DNA from: Pholiota molesta
Taxonomy: Eukaryota > Basidiomycota > Agaricomycetes > Agaricales > Strophariaceae
DNA: 64,000 nucleotides
Assembly (NCBI GenBank): GCA_014925825.1
Contig: JACGCK010000093.1
Location: 1-64,000, forward strand
Direction of reading: 5' to 3'
Shown here: in pieces, positions 10,767-23,902 of the stretch
Position numbering within the stretch: position 1 is the stretch's first letter
Layout: every line of letters starts with the position of its first letter
The notes under the pieces: generated by a model
The model's database searches: none
Told to the model about the DNA's origin: nothing
The model's input: the letters and a program-made list of their open reading frames with translations, nothing else
Position numbers and translations under genes: made by a program

Positions 10767-13409
10767 ATGGGCGTCCATGGCCTGACCACATATCTACGCG
10801 AGAAGAAGCGTCTCCTATCCACCACCACCGTCCTTTCCTCCTCGTCTAAGAATACGGTCCCCATCGTTGTAGATGGTTGGTCGTGAGTCTGCCTGGAATT
10901 TATTTCCTCTGATGTTATATGACTTAATCAGATGAAGCTTTATCTATGATCTCTACCAGAGCTCCAATCTTCCCTGGGTTTACGGCGGTGAATACATTGA
11001 ATTCGTTCGTCTCGTAAAAAATGTCGCCCAATCATGGATCAGGGTTGGACTTAAAGTCTACTTTGTGTTCGACGGTTTGTGAAATATTTAGTCCGCGCAT
11101 CGAAGCTTTCCTGATATGCAGAGAAAACAGGTGCATGTCCAGATCTAAAATTTCCGACTGTCATCTCCCGTCTGGCTCAATCCCATGTACAACCTGCGCA
11201 GCTTTTCTTCCGGACCTCATCCTCTACGAGATCATCAGGGCGGTTTCTCAATGAAACCCGGATCCTTCCGCCTCTTGCATACTCTGCTTGCATTTACGCT
11301 CTCGAATCGCTGCGATCCACAGTAGAGGGCTTAGAGCTCCATTTTGCCGATGAAGAAGGCGATCCTTATGCCGTGGAATTGGCAGGTCGTCTTGGAGGCT
11401 ATGTCGTCGGGAATGATTCTGACTTTGTCATCTTCAATTCGGAAGGGTACCGTGGCTATATCCCTCTCGATGAAATGGTATGGCAGACACCTGTAACAGA
11501 AGAACCGGAACCCATTAACGTGGAGGACGACGATTTTCAGCCCGTTAAAAACGCGAAAGCAAAGCGAAAACCTGTCCACAATGCTCAAAACCTTGGAGGC
11601 CTTTTACCTCCAGAAAACACAGAAGAACTGACTCTGTCGTTCATTTCGTATAGCCCGGGGACGTTGGCCCAACAACTAAAGATTCCCGTCAGTCTTCTTC
11701 CCCTATTCGGAGCTCTTGTCGGAAACGATTTCTCGAAAGAATCCGAATCAAATTCTCGCAAGATTCAAGCCCTATTCTTCGAACGAAGTCTATCTCTCAG
11801 TCAGCGGATAGATAAAGTAGCGGCTACGATGCACACTGTAATATCACCCGGGTCTTCCCATCGAAAAGCCAAACATCAAGTTGGCAGCGTCATGGATCTC
11901 ATCGACCGCACAGTCAGCGCACTCTTGGCGAGATTAACAACATCTATGGGCTCAGGCGAAGTCGAACAGATAGTTGAAAAAATCGTCAATGCAACTTTGC
12001 AGTACGCCATTCCCAAGTATGGCGGCGACATCGCAGGTCACGAAGGTCTTTGGAGCTCAAGTGTTTGCGCACTACACGATGCCGAGGCCTGTTCAATCCT
12101 TCCCATGATTTCCTACAATGTCATGCGACAAGCTGAAAAGTCCGATCAAGCTGACCCCAACTTGCTTGAGGCCAGAGAAAAATATCTGGATGCCTATCGC
12201 GGCGGTCTGTTCTCTCCTAAAACCATGGACATCCTTAACACAGGCTCTTCATGGGCTCGAATATTTCTTGAGAACCCCGACCTGGAAACTGTAGGCCGCA
12301 GTATAGGAAGGCCGATCCGGGAGTGGATCTACTCTATCCTAGACGACACAGTCGGGCTACCAATTCAGAGGTTGAAGCCGAAAACATTACCACAGATGGA
12401 AACGAGTCAACGGATATACCAAATGACGGCGAAAGTGCTAGCGACGATGAGATGAACTGATTGACGTCGTCGAATCCGATGACGAGGATATTCCTATGCC
12501 TTCCGACTTTCTCGCACCGCTAAAAGGTGAACTGCATCGGCTGCATCTTCATCTGAAGATACATCGATATGATGATGACGAAGCGACCGAGCCTCCGGCC
12601 TCCATTATTCCCATCGTAGCCTCGTTCGAAGCCCGCCTGCCATCGTTGACTATTGTCGGCGGGGTACGAGAATAGCTTCAGAAGCGATCCCCGTCAACCC
12701 ATTTCTGAACTGTTGTTTCGATATCTCTTTCTGAGTACGCCGATGAAAATGCGCCCCCTTGGTATTGAGGTCTGAAGAAGACCGTTTCACGATTTTGCTC
12801 CGAATACTCCATTCTGATATTCCTGAAATCCGACACTTAAGCCCTGAAAAGACGCTAGCGGTGCTCGCCGTACGTTGGGTGATCCATGCCATACATGCTC
12901 GATGGGAAGAGACGGGTAGCAAGGAGCGCGAAAAGGAACGCTGGAGTAAAAGCGAGGCGCAGGCTTTCCTTTCGTCTTTCACATGGGCGTTTAGCGATGA
13001 CATCGCTGTTGCCGATCACCTAAACCTCCTCAAAGCGAGCCCGCCACCACCTATCGACGATCGGAACATCCAGCTCACAGCGCAAGTACTGATGGCGCTG
13101 GACACCATCGAACAGCTTGCACAGACGCTGCTCCTCACCGACCGTGTGCCGGGAAATGCGCACCAGTTCTCCGGGAGGGCGTTCCATGCACTGTTGACGG
13201 GATCAGTGGCGTCTTTTACACCTGCACTTCCTGGAAATATTTGGGGAATCACGGAAGTGGGACTTAGCCATGCGTTCCAGCAGGAAAAGGCGAAGAAGGC
13301 TAAGAAAGCTAAGACGGAAAAACCCGCCTCTACAACGCCTGCGAACAAAGGCAGGGTGAATGGGTCTAGGACGGGTCTATTCGCGTTGTTGGGAGATATG
13401 GATGCATAG
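10767..13409 (+). CDS. Asteroid-type XPG-like nuclease-domain protein
   Basis: The N terminus MGVHGLTTYLREKKRLL, the strand IVVDGWSFIYDLYQ and the stretch KVYFVFDG are the signature of the Asteroid family, which shares the XPG/FEN-type PIN nuclease fold. The later block LAGRLGGYVVGNDSDFVIFN matches the XPG-I region, with its acidic residues (N-D-S-D). Two introns lie near the start; the first uses the acceptor AAG before CTTTATC. The middle is a long helical region. The C terminus carries a lysine-rich tail (KAKKAKKAKTEKP) and ends GLFALLGDMDA. Bases appear to be missing near 12368 and 12457, where an acidic stretch (ESASDDEMN, VVESDDEDIP) switches frame. Another break is likely between 12640 and 12770. 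Asteroid proteins are thought to act in DNA repair or signalling; whether this one cuts DNA is not known. Length would be about 800 residues. Confidence 0.8.
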
Positions 13410-14583
13410 CATTGTGTTATGTTCAATATAAGAGAAATGTAGTAGTATGTATTTTGGCCTGTACATTCTAATTTATTATACTCTTGAATAGCCTGACTCG
13501 AATTCAAGCGCTCAACGTTGATATTTTGATTACCTATCAACCCTCCAGTACACTTTTTTTTTGATCTGTGGCACAGCAGGGTGCACACCATAAGAACAGA
13601 AACAACATCCCAGAGGTATATAAAGCTTAAGAACACCGCCCACAAGTCGACATCAGAAGAGTAATTAAAATTCGGTGCAATGCATAGTATATGGTTTGTG
13701 TCAAATCGGGATCAATGTGCAGAGTCCACCATAATCCGGTTTCCTAGTTCCTACTCATTCGGCCTGTCTTCCAAAATTCCGAAAGACAAAAACTATTTAA
13801 AATTTGTCTCTCAGACTCACTGTGAATACTCTACCCCACATATTATGGCGCTGACGTGTCAGTGGAAAATTCATAGATTCCAGATGGAATATAAGTTCTG
13901 GAATGGTGCATACTGGCCGGAACAACCTGGCCAGTGACCACCATAGAATTTTGAGGGTATTCGTAAGTATAACCTTGGACACAAAATGAGTCGCTGCGGC
14001 CATTATTTAATAGGGTTGCGGCGCGAACTATTACTGCCCTGGGGGGTAGTCTAAGTTGCTTTCTGGCCGTAAGTGGGATGGCATGGAACTGAATTAACAC
14101 ATCGCCTCAATGCACTTCCGTAATATTGTGCCCACTGCCTACCTACAGCATTTCAACCGCCTCCCAACGAGTCAAAGCGAATGGTGTGAGTGGGTGTCCG
14201 CTTGCAACGCGGCGTCAGCGTCAGAACTTCCAACTTAAGCGTGAACCACCGCCCTGGAACTTCGATTAAAATAACTATTGACTTGGAATGCATCGCCAGC
14301 TGACAAGTATTAAGAAACAAGCATGTTGGAGGCTTCTCATTTGCAAAAACGAGGATGAGGGGCTCTCTATACATGTGGTGGCAGTGAAAGGGCTGTGCAT
14401 GTATGGGTATGGTCCTTCTATAAAAGGCACGTTGGATTCAGTCCATTTCGGTATCTCACTGGCAATAGCACCCTCTCTCTCAAGTAACTCATCAGCATCC
14501 CTTATAGCTTTCGGTCAAGAAAAATGCCCCCTCATCACCAAACCAACTCGCAGAGTATTTACTCCAACAAACTCGTTCTAGGG
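13410..14583. other. Intergenic, no gene recognised
   Basis: About 1.2 kb holds only short frames with no domain or splice logic. A TATA-like TTCTATAAAAGG near 14416-14427 lies about 160 bases before the next ATG and may be its promoter element. Confidence 0.45.
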
Positions 14584-15104
14584 ATGTCGGCCTACAGGCA
14601 GACAACCTCAGCACCCAACGAAATTGTCACATTTAATTTTGACGATTCACCCGTCTTCATAAAACGACCAGAGACATATCAGGTACGTCCTTAGCTTAGC
14701 TTTATAATTATTCAGGAACATCTTGACTAATTCGTACGTGTGCCACTGTCCAGGAAGCAATCGACACTGCCAAGAAAGAATTTCCTCAACTCGCCCACCT
14801 CCCGAGCGCACGCGTCGGCTTTGCGTTGAACGACATCGTGCATGGCGGCCGCCACGTACGGGTGTCTGAAGGCGCCTGGCTTTCTATCACTGAAAAGATC
14901 CCGGGCGGCACTATCATAAACGTTCTGGTGCTGCCTGATCTGGACACGAAGGCTCCTCCCCCGAGATATCTTGACGTACCTGTACCTAGGGGAAATGGTT
15001 CAAAAGATACTCTCTCTAGTGACTTGAATTTGAAGAAGTCCTCTTCATCGTCATATTTGTCTATCCGCCATCCAAACAGAGTACCGGACTGCTCTCTTGG
15101 ATAG
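14584..15104 (+). CDS. Small unknown protein
   Basis: Two exons give about 150 residues. The start is MSAYRQTTSAPNEIVTFNFD, and an intron (TATCAG|GTACGT...GTCCAG) follows PVFIKRPETYQ. Exon 2 encodes EAIDTAKKEFPQL, a run with VGFALNDIVHGGRHVRVS, then AWLSITEKIPGGTIINVLV, and ends with a serine-rich tail closing PDCSLG. The arrangement of short strands around one helix, with FIKRPETYQEAIDTA near the start, resembles a ubiquitin-like or PB1-like fold, but this is only an impression. I do not recognise the family. The frame is intact. Confidence 0.7.
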
Positions 15105-15572
15105 GCACAGGAAAATAAACTCCTTATTATAATATCTACACTAAGTACAAGCACTATGATTATTACAATCAACACCTTTAGTACTTAGAATATGCATGCT
15201 CTTGTTGCTTCTGAAGCCTTCTTGATCAATTTCTACATAGTTGTATCCATCTTCATAAACACTGTACTTATTTATTCCTATGCCTCTTGGATTGTCCGCT
15301 TGTGTAACGTGCAGATGCATATTCCATTATTTTCATTGTATTATTAGGCTACCTATATACAGTTGTAATCGGCCTATAGTGTCGTGTAATTCAATCTGAG
15401 ATTCCATCACAGGAGGAATCTGCATGTAGCTCAAAGTCCCAGAGCAGAACGCCGATTTCTGAGGAAATGGCGCGACTGACGCAGTCTGGGAAAAAGCGGA
15501 GGAACGCATAGGATTTCGCCCAAGGAGACGAAAAAATGGTTTGCGGTCATTGAGTTTTGATTTGCGCTTGGA
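15105..15572. other. Convergent 3' flanks
   Basis: This is 470 bases between the stops of the small plus-strand gene and the minus-strand NADH kinase. It is AT-rich with polyadenylation-like stretches. No gene is seen. Confidence 0.55.
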
Positions 15573-17141
15573 TCAGGTTCGTGAATGACGAAGAAGGGCC
15601 TTGCTCCTAAACGTAGCGTTGTACTGCAGTAGGTTATTGATATCACGAACCCAATCGTCTTCTTTACCCGGTCCAGCGCCCTCACTGTGGCGCATATGCT
15701 CTACATCTGAGGTTGAGATGATGGATGACCGATTGATGCAGGGTACGGGGAAAGGTGACGCCTGGATGACTACCGATTCACCTGGACTGAGGACATGGGA
15801 AGAGCGCCCATCCATAGAAATCCCTGCCGGAGCGCGACTCCGATCTCCTATCTGTTGAAATATGATTCAATGAGTGTTTGCGATGATAATAGCCAAGGAC
15901 ACTCATACTCTGAGGGTAATGATAGATGATGATGGGAAAACAAGAGGTCTGAATGACAAGCTTCGTGGACAGATGGGGGTTACACGAGTGCGCTTAGTGA
16001 GGGATGGACGATAGGTCCTCCAGCTGACAGAGAGTATGCCGTGGATCCTGTTGGAGTTGAGACAATGAGGCCATCAGACTAGTACGACGTTAGGTGCTAG
16101 AAATAGGAGATGATACAATACATACAACCGCCTCAGTGAGATGTTGACCATCTACAAAGATGTCGATGGTATTTAAATGTGGACTAGATCCTCGATGCAA
16201 AGCAATTTCATTCATGACTTGCCAATCTGGTGGGGAGAAGGTCAGGTTGGTATAAATAGAACAAGGCGTTTCTCCTACCGTCTCCTTCCTTGGTTTTCTT
16301 TTCTAATTCTTTGTTATAGAATGTACATGCTAGACGCATCCGATTGAGTATTGTAGCCTTTCCCGTGAAGACGCTTTCTAATGCCTTGTCAAAATCATCA
16401 ATGTCTGAACTATGTAGTTAGCTTGGGTTGGATCGTTGACCCAATCAATGGAATACCCACGAAACGGCAGTAAGAAGCCTAAAGTGCCCATTGAAAAGCT
16501 GAGAACAGGAGGGACTGCTCCTGCACTGAATAATGAGGAGGCATGGAGGATAGTCCCATCTCCACCTAGTGTTACAACCAGGTCGATTTTTTCAGGATTA
16601 TCTGAGAAGGCTTGGTTAATGGGAATCTAAGTATAAACGAAGAGCTGGGAGTACCTGGCCTCCAAATTTCTGCTCCATGTGGTATGTCCTCTCTGTCTTC
16701 ATGAAACACTCGAACGTCTGGGTACATCTCATGTACATGTCTAGAATGAATGTACATGAGGAAAGTCAAAGTCTTGCACGTCTTGCATGACGTACTCCAA
16801 AAATGCGGAAATGGCCATGATCACAGGCTGTGTGCGAAGCTTGTTTACAATGAGGATATTCTTGGGTGCTTTCTCGATATGTGGCCTGTCTTTTCTCGCA
16901 GGTCAAAAGTGAACCTCGCAGATGGACCCAGAACGAACGTTGGTTTGCTTTTGGACGAATATTGGTTGAATAAGTTCTTCCAGTTATCAGACGTGGTATG
17001 CTCTGTGGGATACATCTCTGCGATGGAAATGAGGTATATATGCCTGAATGGCGAACATAGGGCTCTGAAGAGCAAGCACCGACGGAGAGATGCGAGCATT
17101 GTGGCAGGGAGTAGCTTGGAATCAGACTGAAAGTGTGGCAC
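15573..17141 (-). CDS. POS5: NAD(H) kinase, mitochondrial Pos5-like
   Basis: The enzyme phosphorylates NADH or NAD+ with ATP to give NADPH or NADP+. The diagnostic motif [19 protein letters not shown] is present, followed by [37 protein letters not shown], then [18 protein letters not shown] and [16 protein letters not shown]. The C terminus, [20 protein letters not shown], is like that of the yeast mitochondrial enzyme Pos5 rather than cytosolic Utr1. The N terminus [20 protein letters not shown] is basic and lacks acids, as expected for a mitochondrial presequence. The first ATG at 17141 adds 14 residues; the one at 17099 is the more natural start. Several short introns are present. Bases seem to be missing near 16881 (between LREKTG and the [12 protein letters not shown] block) and near 15981 (within SALVLTPICPR). 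The gene is transcribed away from the BRCT gene across a shared 260-base promoter. Confidence 0.88.
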
Positions 17142-17400
17142 TCCCGTTCACGGTAATAACGAACACGTGATTACGCGAAATGTTTTCAACCATGTTGTCG
17201 CGTCGTCGCCAGGCTTGTGCTTCCTCTCCCTCCATCTGTCCCTGATACCCGCCCGCAAGGGTTTCTTGCCCTGCTCTCCGTCTATCTAACATCTTCGTTC
17301 AAAGTGTACGTTGAGTCCACCCTGTCTCTCTTATGGCCGATCATCTGACCGACGTTCACGCATCAAGGTCATACATGCGCGTTATTGGCGCACTTTTGCC

Positions 17401-20400
17401 ATGACTGAACCCGCATTTTCCGAGAAACGAACTCGATCTCAACTCACCCTACCGGACGACATTCTCCACATCTCAGATCGCTCACCCTTCAAGGGTGCCA
17501 AGACAGCGTTACGAAATCACAACGTCACTCACGCCGTACCTTCATCATCCAAAACGCCTTCGGACGAAAGTGATGACGAGCTGCTTTTGTCTCCAGGAAA
17601 GAAACCGCCGATGAAAAGGTCTAGCAGTTCGAAAAGATCAGCTTCTCCTCCACCGCAGGATGAATACGCTCTGCCTTCTGGCTCTCCGCCTGATGGAAGA
17701 GAGTTGAAGCGCGTTAAACGGGACGAGTTATCGGCGAGGGAAATTAAAGCGATATTGACCATTCCAATGCTACATTTCTTTTTATGATCATCTTACTCTT
17801 GGGCACTCACGAACTCTCTCCGAGCCCGATTTAACGCGAAGGCATAATTCGACTCGAAAGCGACCTGCAACCAAACCCAAGAAACCTGTTTCCTCTGTCA
17901 ACGCTAGTTCAACCCCAACGATTTTCTCTTCTGCTCCTGTCTCTGTGAAAATGACCAGGGCTCAGTCGGTACCTATATTTTCGACTGAGTCCATATTTTT
18001 TAACGCACAGGAGGGCCCTCGGATTGATCTTACAAATCCTCCTCTTTCACCTAAAAGAAGAAGATCTCCTTCCCGGTCTCCTTCAAAGAGAGAGCACCGA
18101 AGCTACGCATTACAGCTTCTGGTTCCGCTGGATCGTCAGGGACTCCCAAATTACCTACAATCCATGATGACATTATCATGAATATCGTGCACTCGGAGAG
18201 TGAAAGCAACCTTCCTCAAGAATCTGGCACACACCCATTCCGGCGGAAGTCAATGTATCTACACCTCGAGAGGAAATTATTCCGGCATCGCCGCCATCGA
18301 GAGAATTGGTTCCGGCTTCGCCGCCGATGCGGCCAGCAGTTGGCCCATCTTCGCCTCCTACCAAGGAGGTTATTCCTGCCTCACCCTCGCCTCCGCCTTC
18401 GAATTCAACAGGACTGGTCCCACCTACAACACTTACAGTACCAGCTACTCCCGCTACACGATTATTAGGCGACCTAGATGCAATGTCGCCGCTTACACCT
18501 CTACCCGACACACCATTACCACCGCCAAGGTCGATAACGGATTCTGGCGTGGATGACCGATATTCGGATGGCGCGGGCTGGATAATTGCTCCGATGAAGG
18601 AGGTGCGTAGATTACAATGTATAATCGAGCCCAGTGTATTCACGCTGGCATTTCTAGCTAACAACTTCTCAACCGGCCAAGCCTCAACCTATGATTGCAC
18701 CTTCGACAAGTCAGAGTCGCCTTCCACGCCTTTCCATCGCTCCTTCATCTGTTCCACACCCTGATATTTCGCAACCTCAACCTTCTGCGATGGGACCCCC
18801 ACCGCTTTTGCCTGCCATCAAGAAATCAGCTATTCCAACAGTTGGAATCAAACCCTCGGCTTCAGGATCCAAGGTGTCCAAGGATGCTTTTAGTCTCATG
18901 ATGAACAAAGCAAAGCTCGACCATGCCAAACTTGAGGAACAGCGAGCAAAACCCGGACAGGTGACAGACAAGGGCAAAAAACCCATGCGACAGCCACCCC
19001 TTTTCACTCCGGGTCCATCGAAACTGAAGCAGCAGAAAGCCAAGCAGAAGATGCGGCCGAGGGAGAAACCTGAGTCGAATAAACCGCTTGTCATCGCGCC
19101 GCTTCCTGACGAGGATGAAGACGAAGGAGAGAGCCGATGGGGCTCTAAGTTCGTGCCCGACTAGAGACGAAAGCTGCTGGAGCGTCAGAGGCCGCCGAGG
19201 AAGCGCTACCAGCAAGAGTATCCCCTGCGCCGTCTGCAGACCCGCCCGAAGATGCATTCATAGCGAACAACTCTGCAGATACTAATATCGCCGATGGCCA
19301 GATAGCCTCTGATACCAAGATGGCGGAAGATGGCGCCGCGCAAGAACCTCAAGATAAAGATGTTGCGACCTCCGTTTTTTCTGAACCGTCTCACCTCGAA
19401 TTACCTACTGACGCTGAAGACATCCCAAACGAACTTCCTCTTGATAAGGAAGCTCAGGAAGTCCAAGCGCCTATGGGACCTTCTGTTTTGCTAATGCCGA
19501 AGCGACAACAAACAAGAGCGACGAGGAAGAGCTTCCAGAAACAACGGAACCTCGACCTCTATCGCGCACGGGAAGAGCAAACTACCTCTCGGCAAAAAGA
19601 GGCAACCCATGTCTACTGCAGCACCCGCTCGAGTAACGCGCAGTGCCTCAAACAGGAAGAACAACACTGTAGCAGAAGGCTCCCAGGCAAGTGTTGAGGC
19701 CTTGCGCAAGAAGCCAGCCCCTCGCGCTGTGCCTGCGGTGACCAAACGAGCCATTGCTGGTCCAGCAAAGAAACCGGTGCCAGCCGTTGCGGTTGAAAGT
19801 CGACAAGAGGTTGCAATGGACGTAGCTGAAGAGCAGGAAACAGCATTACCTCCCGGATCACCGATGAAAACCAGTCCATAAGGTCATCCCCAAGGTTTTC
19901 AAGCGCTGAAAGGACAAGGACAAGGACAAGGATGAACAAGGTCTTCAAATCCCTGTTGGTAGTTCATCTCCGGCATCATCGCCAACGCGGTCAAAATCAA
20001 GAATGCCATCTGCAAGTCCATCACCAACCAAGATCGCGCGTTCTACCCTCATGGCCATGCGACCTACAGGTAACTTTGTAGAGTTACCTTACGTTGTCGA
20101 AAAAGCTGCTGATTCCCTTTCTTATAGCCGCTAGTATAGCTCGCACCTTCCCATCTAATCAACTTTCCTCCGCACCTAATTCTTCCTTGTCTACTCTGTC
20201 AAATGCTCTCGAAAAGCTGCGCATGCCACCGCCCTCGAGGCCCAATACCAGCATGGGCTTCAACCGGGACGTTACAGAAGACGATGGTGATGATGTCCCA
20301 GTGAGAAGCAAAGACGATGTTATAGTCGGTCGTGCCTCTGTCGGGGTGGGCCGTGCAAGTGGAAGTGGTGGCGCTGCGCTCCAACGCTCCGCTACGCTTG

Positions 20401-21906
20401 GATCTAGCTCGTTCAGACCGAAAAGTGCAAATGCGATGGCGTCATCCAGCAAAGCCTCGAATGCAACAGGGAAGATTTTTATCCAGAAGCCTCTGTCGAT
20501 GTTCATGTCGAGCAAGGGCGGCATCGCTAAATCTAGTGGCGTTGGTGCTGGTGTACGCAGAATGGGCTTTGCAGGCAGCAAGGCCCCGATCTTTGGCGTC
20601 GGGGGTGGTCTGGGTAGGAAAATAAGCAAGAAGAGCACGTTGCCTGTTGTTATGGGTAGTCCAGCCAAGGGCGGAAGCAAGAGCAGTATGGACGTCGACG
20701 CATCGATGCGAGAGTATGGCGAAGCCGCAGGGGATGAAGGCGAGGAAGAGGGAGGGAGCATTTTCAATGCTATCGTTAACGGCAGCTCGGCGACGCACCT
20801 CTTGGAGAATCTGCTCGCGGAAGGATCGGATAAAGGCAAGGAGAAGGAGACCAGCACCAGACCAGCCCATTCTTCGCGGAGAGTATCTATGCTGTCGCGG
20901 GATCTCACCCATTCGTTGAGCGCGCTGCCTCCTCCTGCTCCGCCTCCTGTTGCCGGTTCATGCTCAGGTAATCGGGGCCAAATGGGTCCTCCTCCCACTC
21001 CACCTTCAGGAGGCAGATCGGCGAAAGGGACAGGTAGCAGTCCCAGCAGTTCGCCGTCACAGGGTGGGCCATCGGGTGCGAAGAGAAGCAGCGCGCGCAT
21101 CGCGAAGAGTGCTACCGCTATGAAGGCGAGCAACGAGGGCAATATTTCGGCTGGAAAGAAAGTCGCAGCGGAGCCACCCAACCCAGCAGTCGAAGCCTGA
21201 AGATTCTCAAGGATTGTGTCATTTTTGTTGATGTCAAGACCGAGGACGGCGATGAAGCTGGTTCGTTGTTTGTGGAGATGTTGGAAGGAGTCGGCGCTCG
21301 CGTAAGTCGTCATTTATCTGATATTTTTTGTGGATGAATTCTCAGCTAATGAGGATGGATCTTCAGGTTTTAACCAGAGTCGGTCAAACTTGCACGCATA
21401 TAGTGTTCAAGAATGGGCTGATGAGCACTATTACGCGATGGAAGTGAGTGTCCTTCCTTTATTTTTTTACAGCTAGACCTGATTGCATATTTCAGACTCC
21501 TTCGAGACCCTAAACCGAAAGTTGTCGGTATCGGATGGGTTGTTGAATGCATCGAGCAAAGGAAGCAAGTTGACGAGACAGATTTCCTTATTGATTTGAT
21601 GCACACAAACGTTGCGGGAACCCATAAGGCATGTCTCATCTTCCTGATCTGGACTACCTATCTGACATTGTGATTTTTTCAGCGGCGCCGTTCGATGCTT
21701 CCTAAACTTTTGCCGAGGAAGAGCCTGAAAAAGACGAATCGGCAGATGGAGATCGCTCGGTGGATGGATCAGTGTCCTGTGAGTATATTTTTCCGATATT
21801 AATGACCATTCTGACTAGATCAACAGCAATTACTATGGACGATGACTTGACGCCTTTGGAAAGAGCGCGGAGACGAAAGAGCATGGTGACGGGCCCTCGT
21901 CCATGA
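17401..21906 (+). CDS. BRCT-domain protein, possibly microcephalin-like
   Basis: A long, low-complexity N-terminal region starts MTEPAFSEKRTRSQLTLPDD. It is rich in serine, proline and basic patches (KRSSSSKRSASPPPQ, SPKRRRSPSRSPSKRE) and carries many SP/TP sites, which suggests a nuclear, cell-cycle-regulated protein. The C terminus holds one BRCT domain: LKILKDCVIFVDVKTEDGDE, then FVEMLEGVGARVLTRVGQTC, THIVFKNGL, LLRDPKPKVVGIGWVVECIE and a basic end KRRRSMLPKLLPRKSLKK. BRCT domains bind phosphorylated partners in DNA-damage signalling. A base is missing near 21194, just before the BRCT domain. The disordered part also changes frame several times between 17790 and 20100, so exon limits there are not reliable. 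The reading frame 20094-21200 is the longest solid piece. The last exon ends ARRRKSMVTGPRP. The link to microcephalin is a resemblance in domain position only. Confidence 0.75.
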
Positions 21907-22587
21907 ATACCACATATATCTAATTATCAACAATTTGCATAATCGTTGATTCCTACTACTACCCTCACGAAACTCATGAATTTCTCAGCAAATACACTAC
22001 GCACGATTATTCAGTTCGTTCGTGTATATTATTCCTATTTTCCGCATGCTTTGTATTACACATCGACACAACATTCCTTATCTATGGATATTCATCCATT
22101 TTCTACTTGCTTCTTTTCGTACCATTAGTTAGCACTATTATCAACCGTTTGACAATTCGATTTGTAACTTTATTTTTACATACATACCATGGCTGCTTAT
22201 ACCACTGCGACTTCGACATGTTTAAAAATAAGTAAGGATTCAAAGGAATCTGTTATGTATCGTCAGGCCAAGATAGTGTTGGTCAGCGCATCGAGTACAG
22301 TGTCTGGTGGCATTAGGTGACGGGTATACAAAACAGCTACTATGGTACACTGGGGATATATTCGCAACGAATGTGCTACAGGACCTTCTGCCGGAATGCG
22401 TCAACTGCGAAGACGGGTGTCTCAGAGCGACGAAGTTGGTGATTTAAGGTATATGGACATCATCGCCATTGTGTCTCCAGGGGTGGCAATGATGAAGCAC
22501 TGGTAGGATACGGTTCACAGCTCATATCGCGGTTCCATTCTACGATACATCAACTTGCTTACTTGCATGTAGCAAGGTTATCGCAGT
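21907..22587. other. Convergent intergenic region
   Basis: This is 680 bases between the stops of the BRCT gene and the GT17 gene. It is AT-rich, and I see no gene. Confidence 0.55.
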
Positions 22588-23902
22588 TTATGAGTCACGT
22601 ATACAGCCACCTGGCAGGAGGAAGCGGAATTTCTCGGAATTTTCGATGAGGTATCGAGGCAGACCGATGCTGATTTCAGCCTGCGATATATCTGTTGTAA
22701 ATAATGTTTGTGGGCAGAAATTCGCGCAGTGCTTACGGTTGAAGGCTCATTTGTGAGAGGAGATCGACATACTGGCCACCACAATAAATAAGATATCATT
22801 TACGGGAGAGAAGATGTGCTAGACTCACACTATATGCCTCAGGCAGCATTCCGAAGATATCTTTTCCTTTGCAGATCGTATCTGAATGCGCTTGGGGTCC
22901 AAGAGGTTGACGCGACCGGCTATACGATCCGCATGGGAAAACCCTTGCATCTTGAGCACATACTCGGAATAGTCTTGAAGCAGTAGCTACAATGATAACC
23001 GGCTTCGGCGAGTACGCGTTCGCCGCTTTTTGAATGTCGGTAGTAGCTGTTGCCTGGTCCCAGATGTGAGCGCTTGCGCGCCAACTCGTAAGGCCGAGGT
23101 ACCATTCGAAGCTGAAGAAGACGGAACGAATAAGATCATTACTACAGCAGAGATGAATGGAACAGACCTGTACAGATAATCCGAAGTTGAAGATGGATGG
23201 AGGGTCCGAAATCGCAGTTCTTAAGCAAGTCAACGGTATGGCGCGCCGGGATCTCGTCTAAATCGGACATTAAAACGATGGGTTTGGCGTCGCCAGTAAG
23301 TGTGAGGACATGAGTGCGTATGAGTCCCGTCATGGTGTTTCTTGTGAAGGCCTCAACGTCCCATGGTGATTGACCCGGGCGAAGAGGATATCCTGGTAAG
23401 CTTTAGGAATAATGAGAATCTTTGTATTTGAAATGGTTTTCGAACTTACAAGCTGTAGACAATCTTGTGCTCGAATTTCGCAAACTTTCCCGATTATTGG
23501 CGAAGAATGTTTCTTTGGCAGGCCGGTGAAGCTCGCGTTAGATTCAACGATGAGGAAATAGTCGACGACAGAGTCCAGCTCATTCAGCCGGATCTCCAGC
23601 AAGTCCAACTCGTTGCTCATCAGCACAGCATCAAGCACTTTGATGTTGCCCTTCTCGCGTCGCTCGGTGAAGCCGTGGAGGTTGCATGTATGGGCGTCCA
23701 TCTGCAGCCCTTCGCTGTAGAAATGGGGTATAATCTCGTTAGGACCGGTGTTCTTGTCCCATAGAGGGCGCGTGGAATAAGATAACAGGTTCTTGAGCTG
23801 GTATTGGTTCTGCACAATGCCATACAGTGTTAGGAGCATGAACACGCCGGCGAGGATGAGAACTCCAGTGGATCGCGAGCGCCTGAAGAAGAAAGTAGCC
23901 AT
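22588..23902 (-). CDS. Glycosyltransferase family 17, type II membrane protein
   Basis: GT17 enzymes add beta-1,4-linked N-acetylglucosamine to the core mannose of N-glycans (MGAT3 type) in the Golgi. The N terminus MATFFFRRSRSTG followed by VLILAGVFMLLTLYGIVQ is a short cytosolic tail and a single signal anchor. Family blocks follow: VLDAVLMSNELDLLEIRLNE, VVDYFLIVESNASFTG, PIVLMSDLDEIPARHTVDLL (with the DxDE metal site), FEWYLGLTSWRA, LAEAGYHCSYCFK, CKGKDIFGMLPEAY and a final FRFLLPGGCIRDS. Introns are short. One base each is missing near 23055, 22966 and 22882, all between conserved blocks. An upstream in-frame ATG at 24100 exists, but the chosen start gives the cleanest tail-anchor layout. 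What sugar this fungal member transfers is not known. Confidence 0.88.

Noticed and set aside
20159..21313. Open minus-strand frame of 384 codons opposite the BRCT gene
   Set aside because: It mirrors the low-complexity plus-strand exon. Splicing and the BRCT domain support the plus strand.
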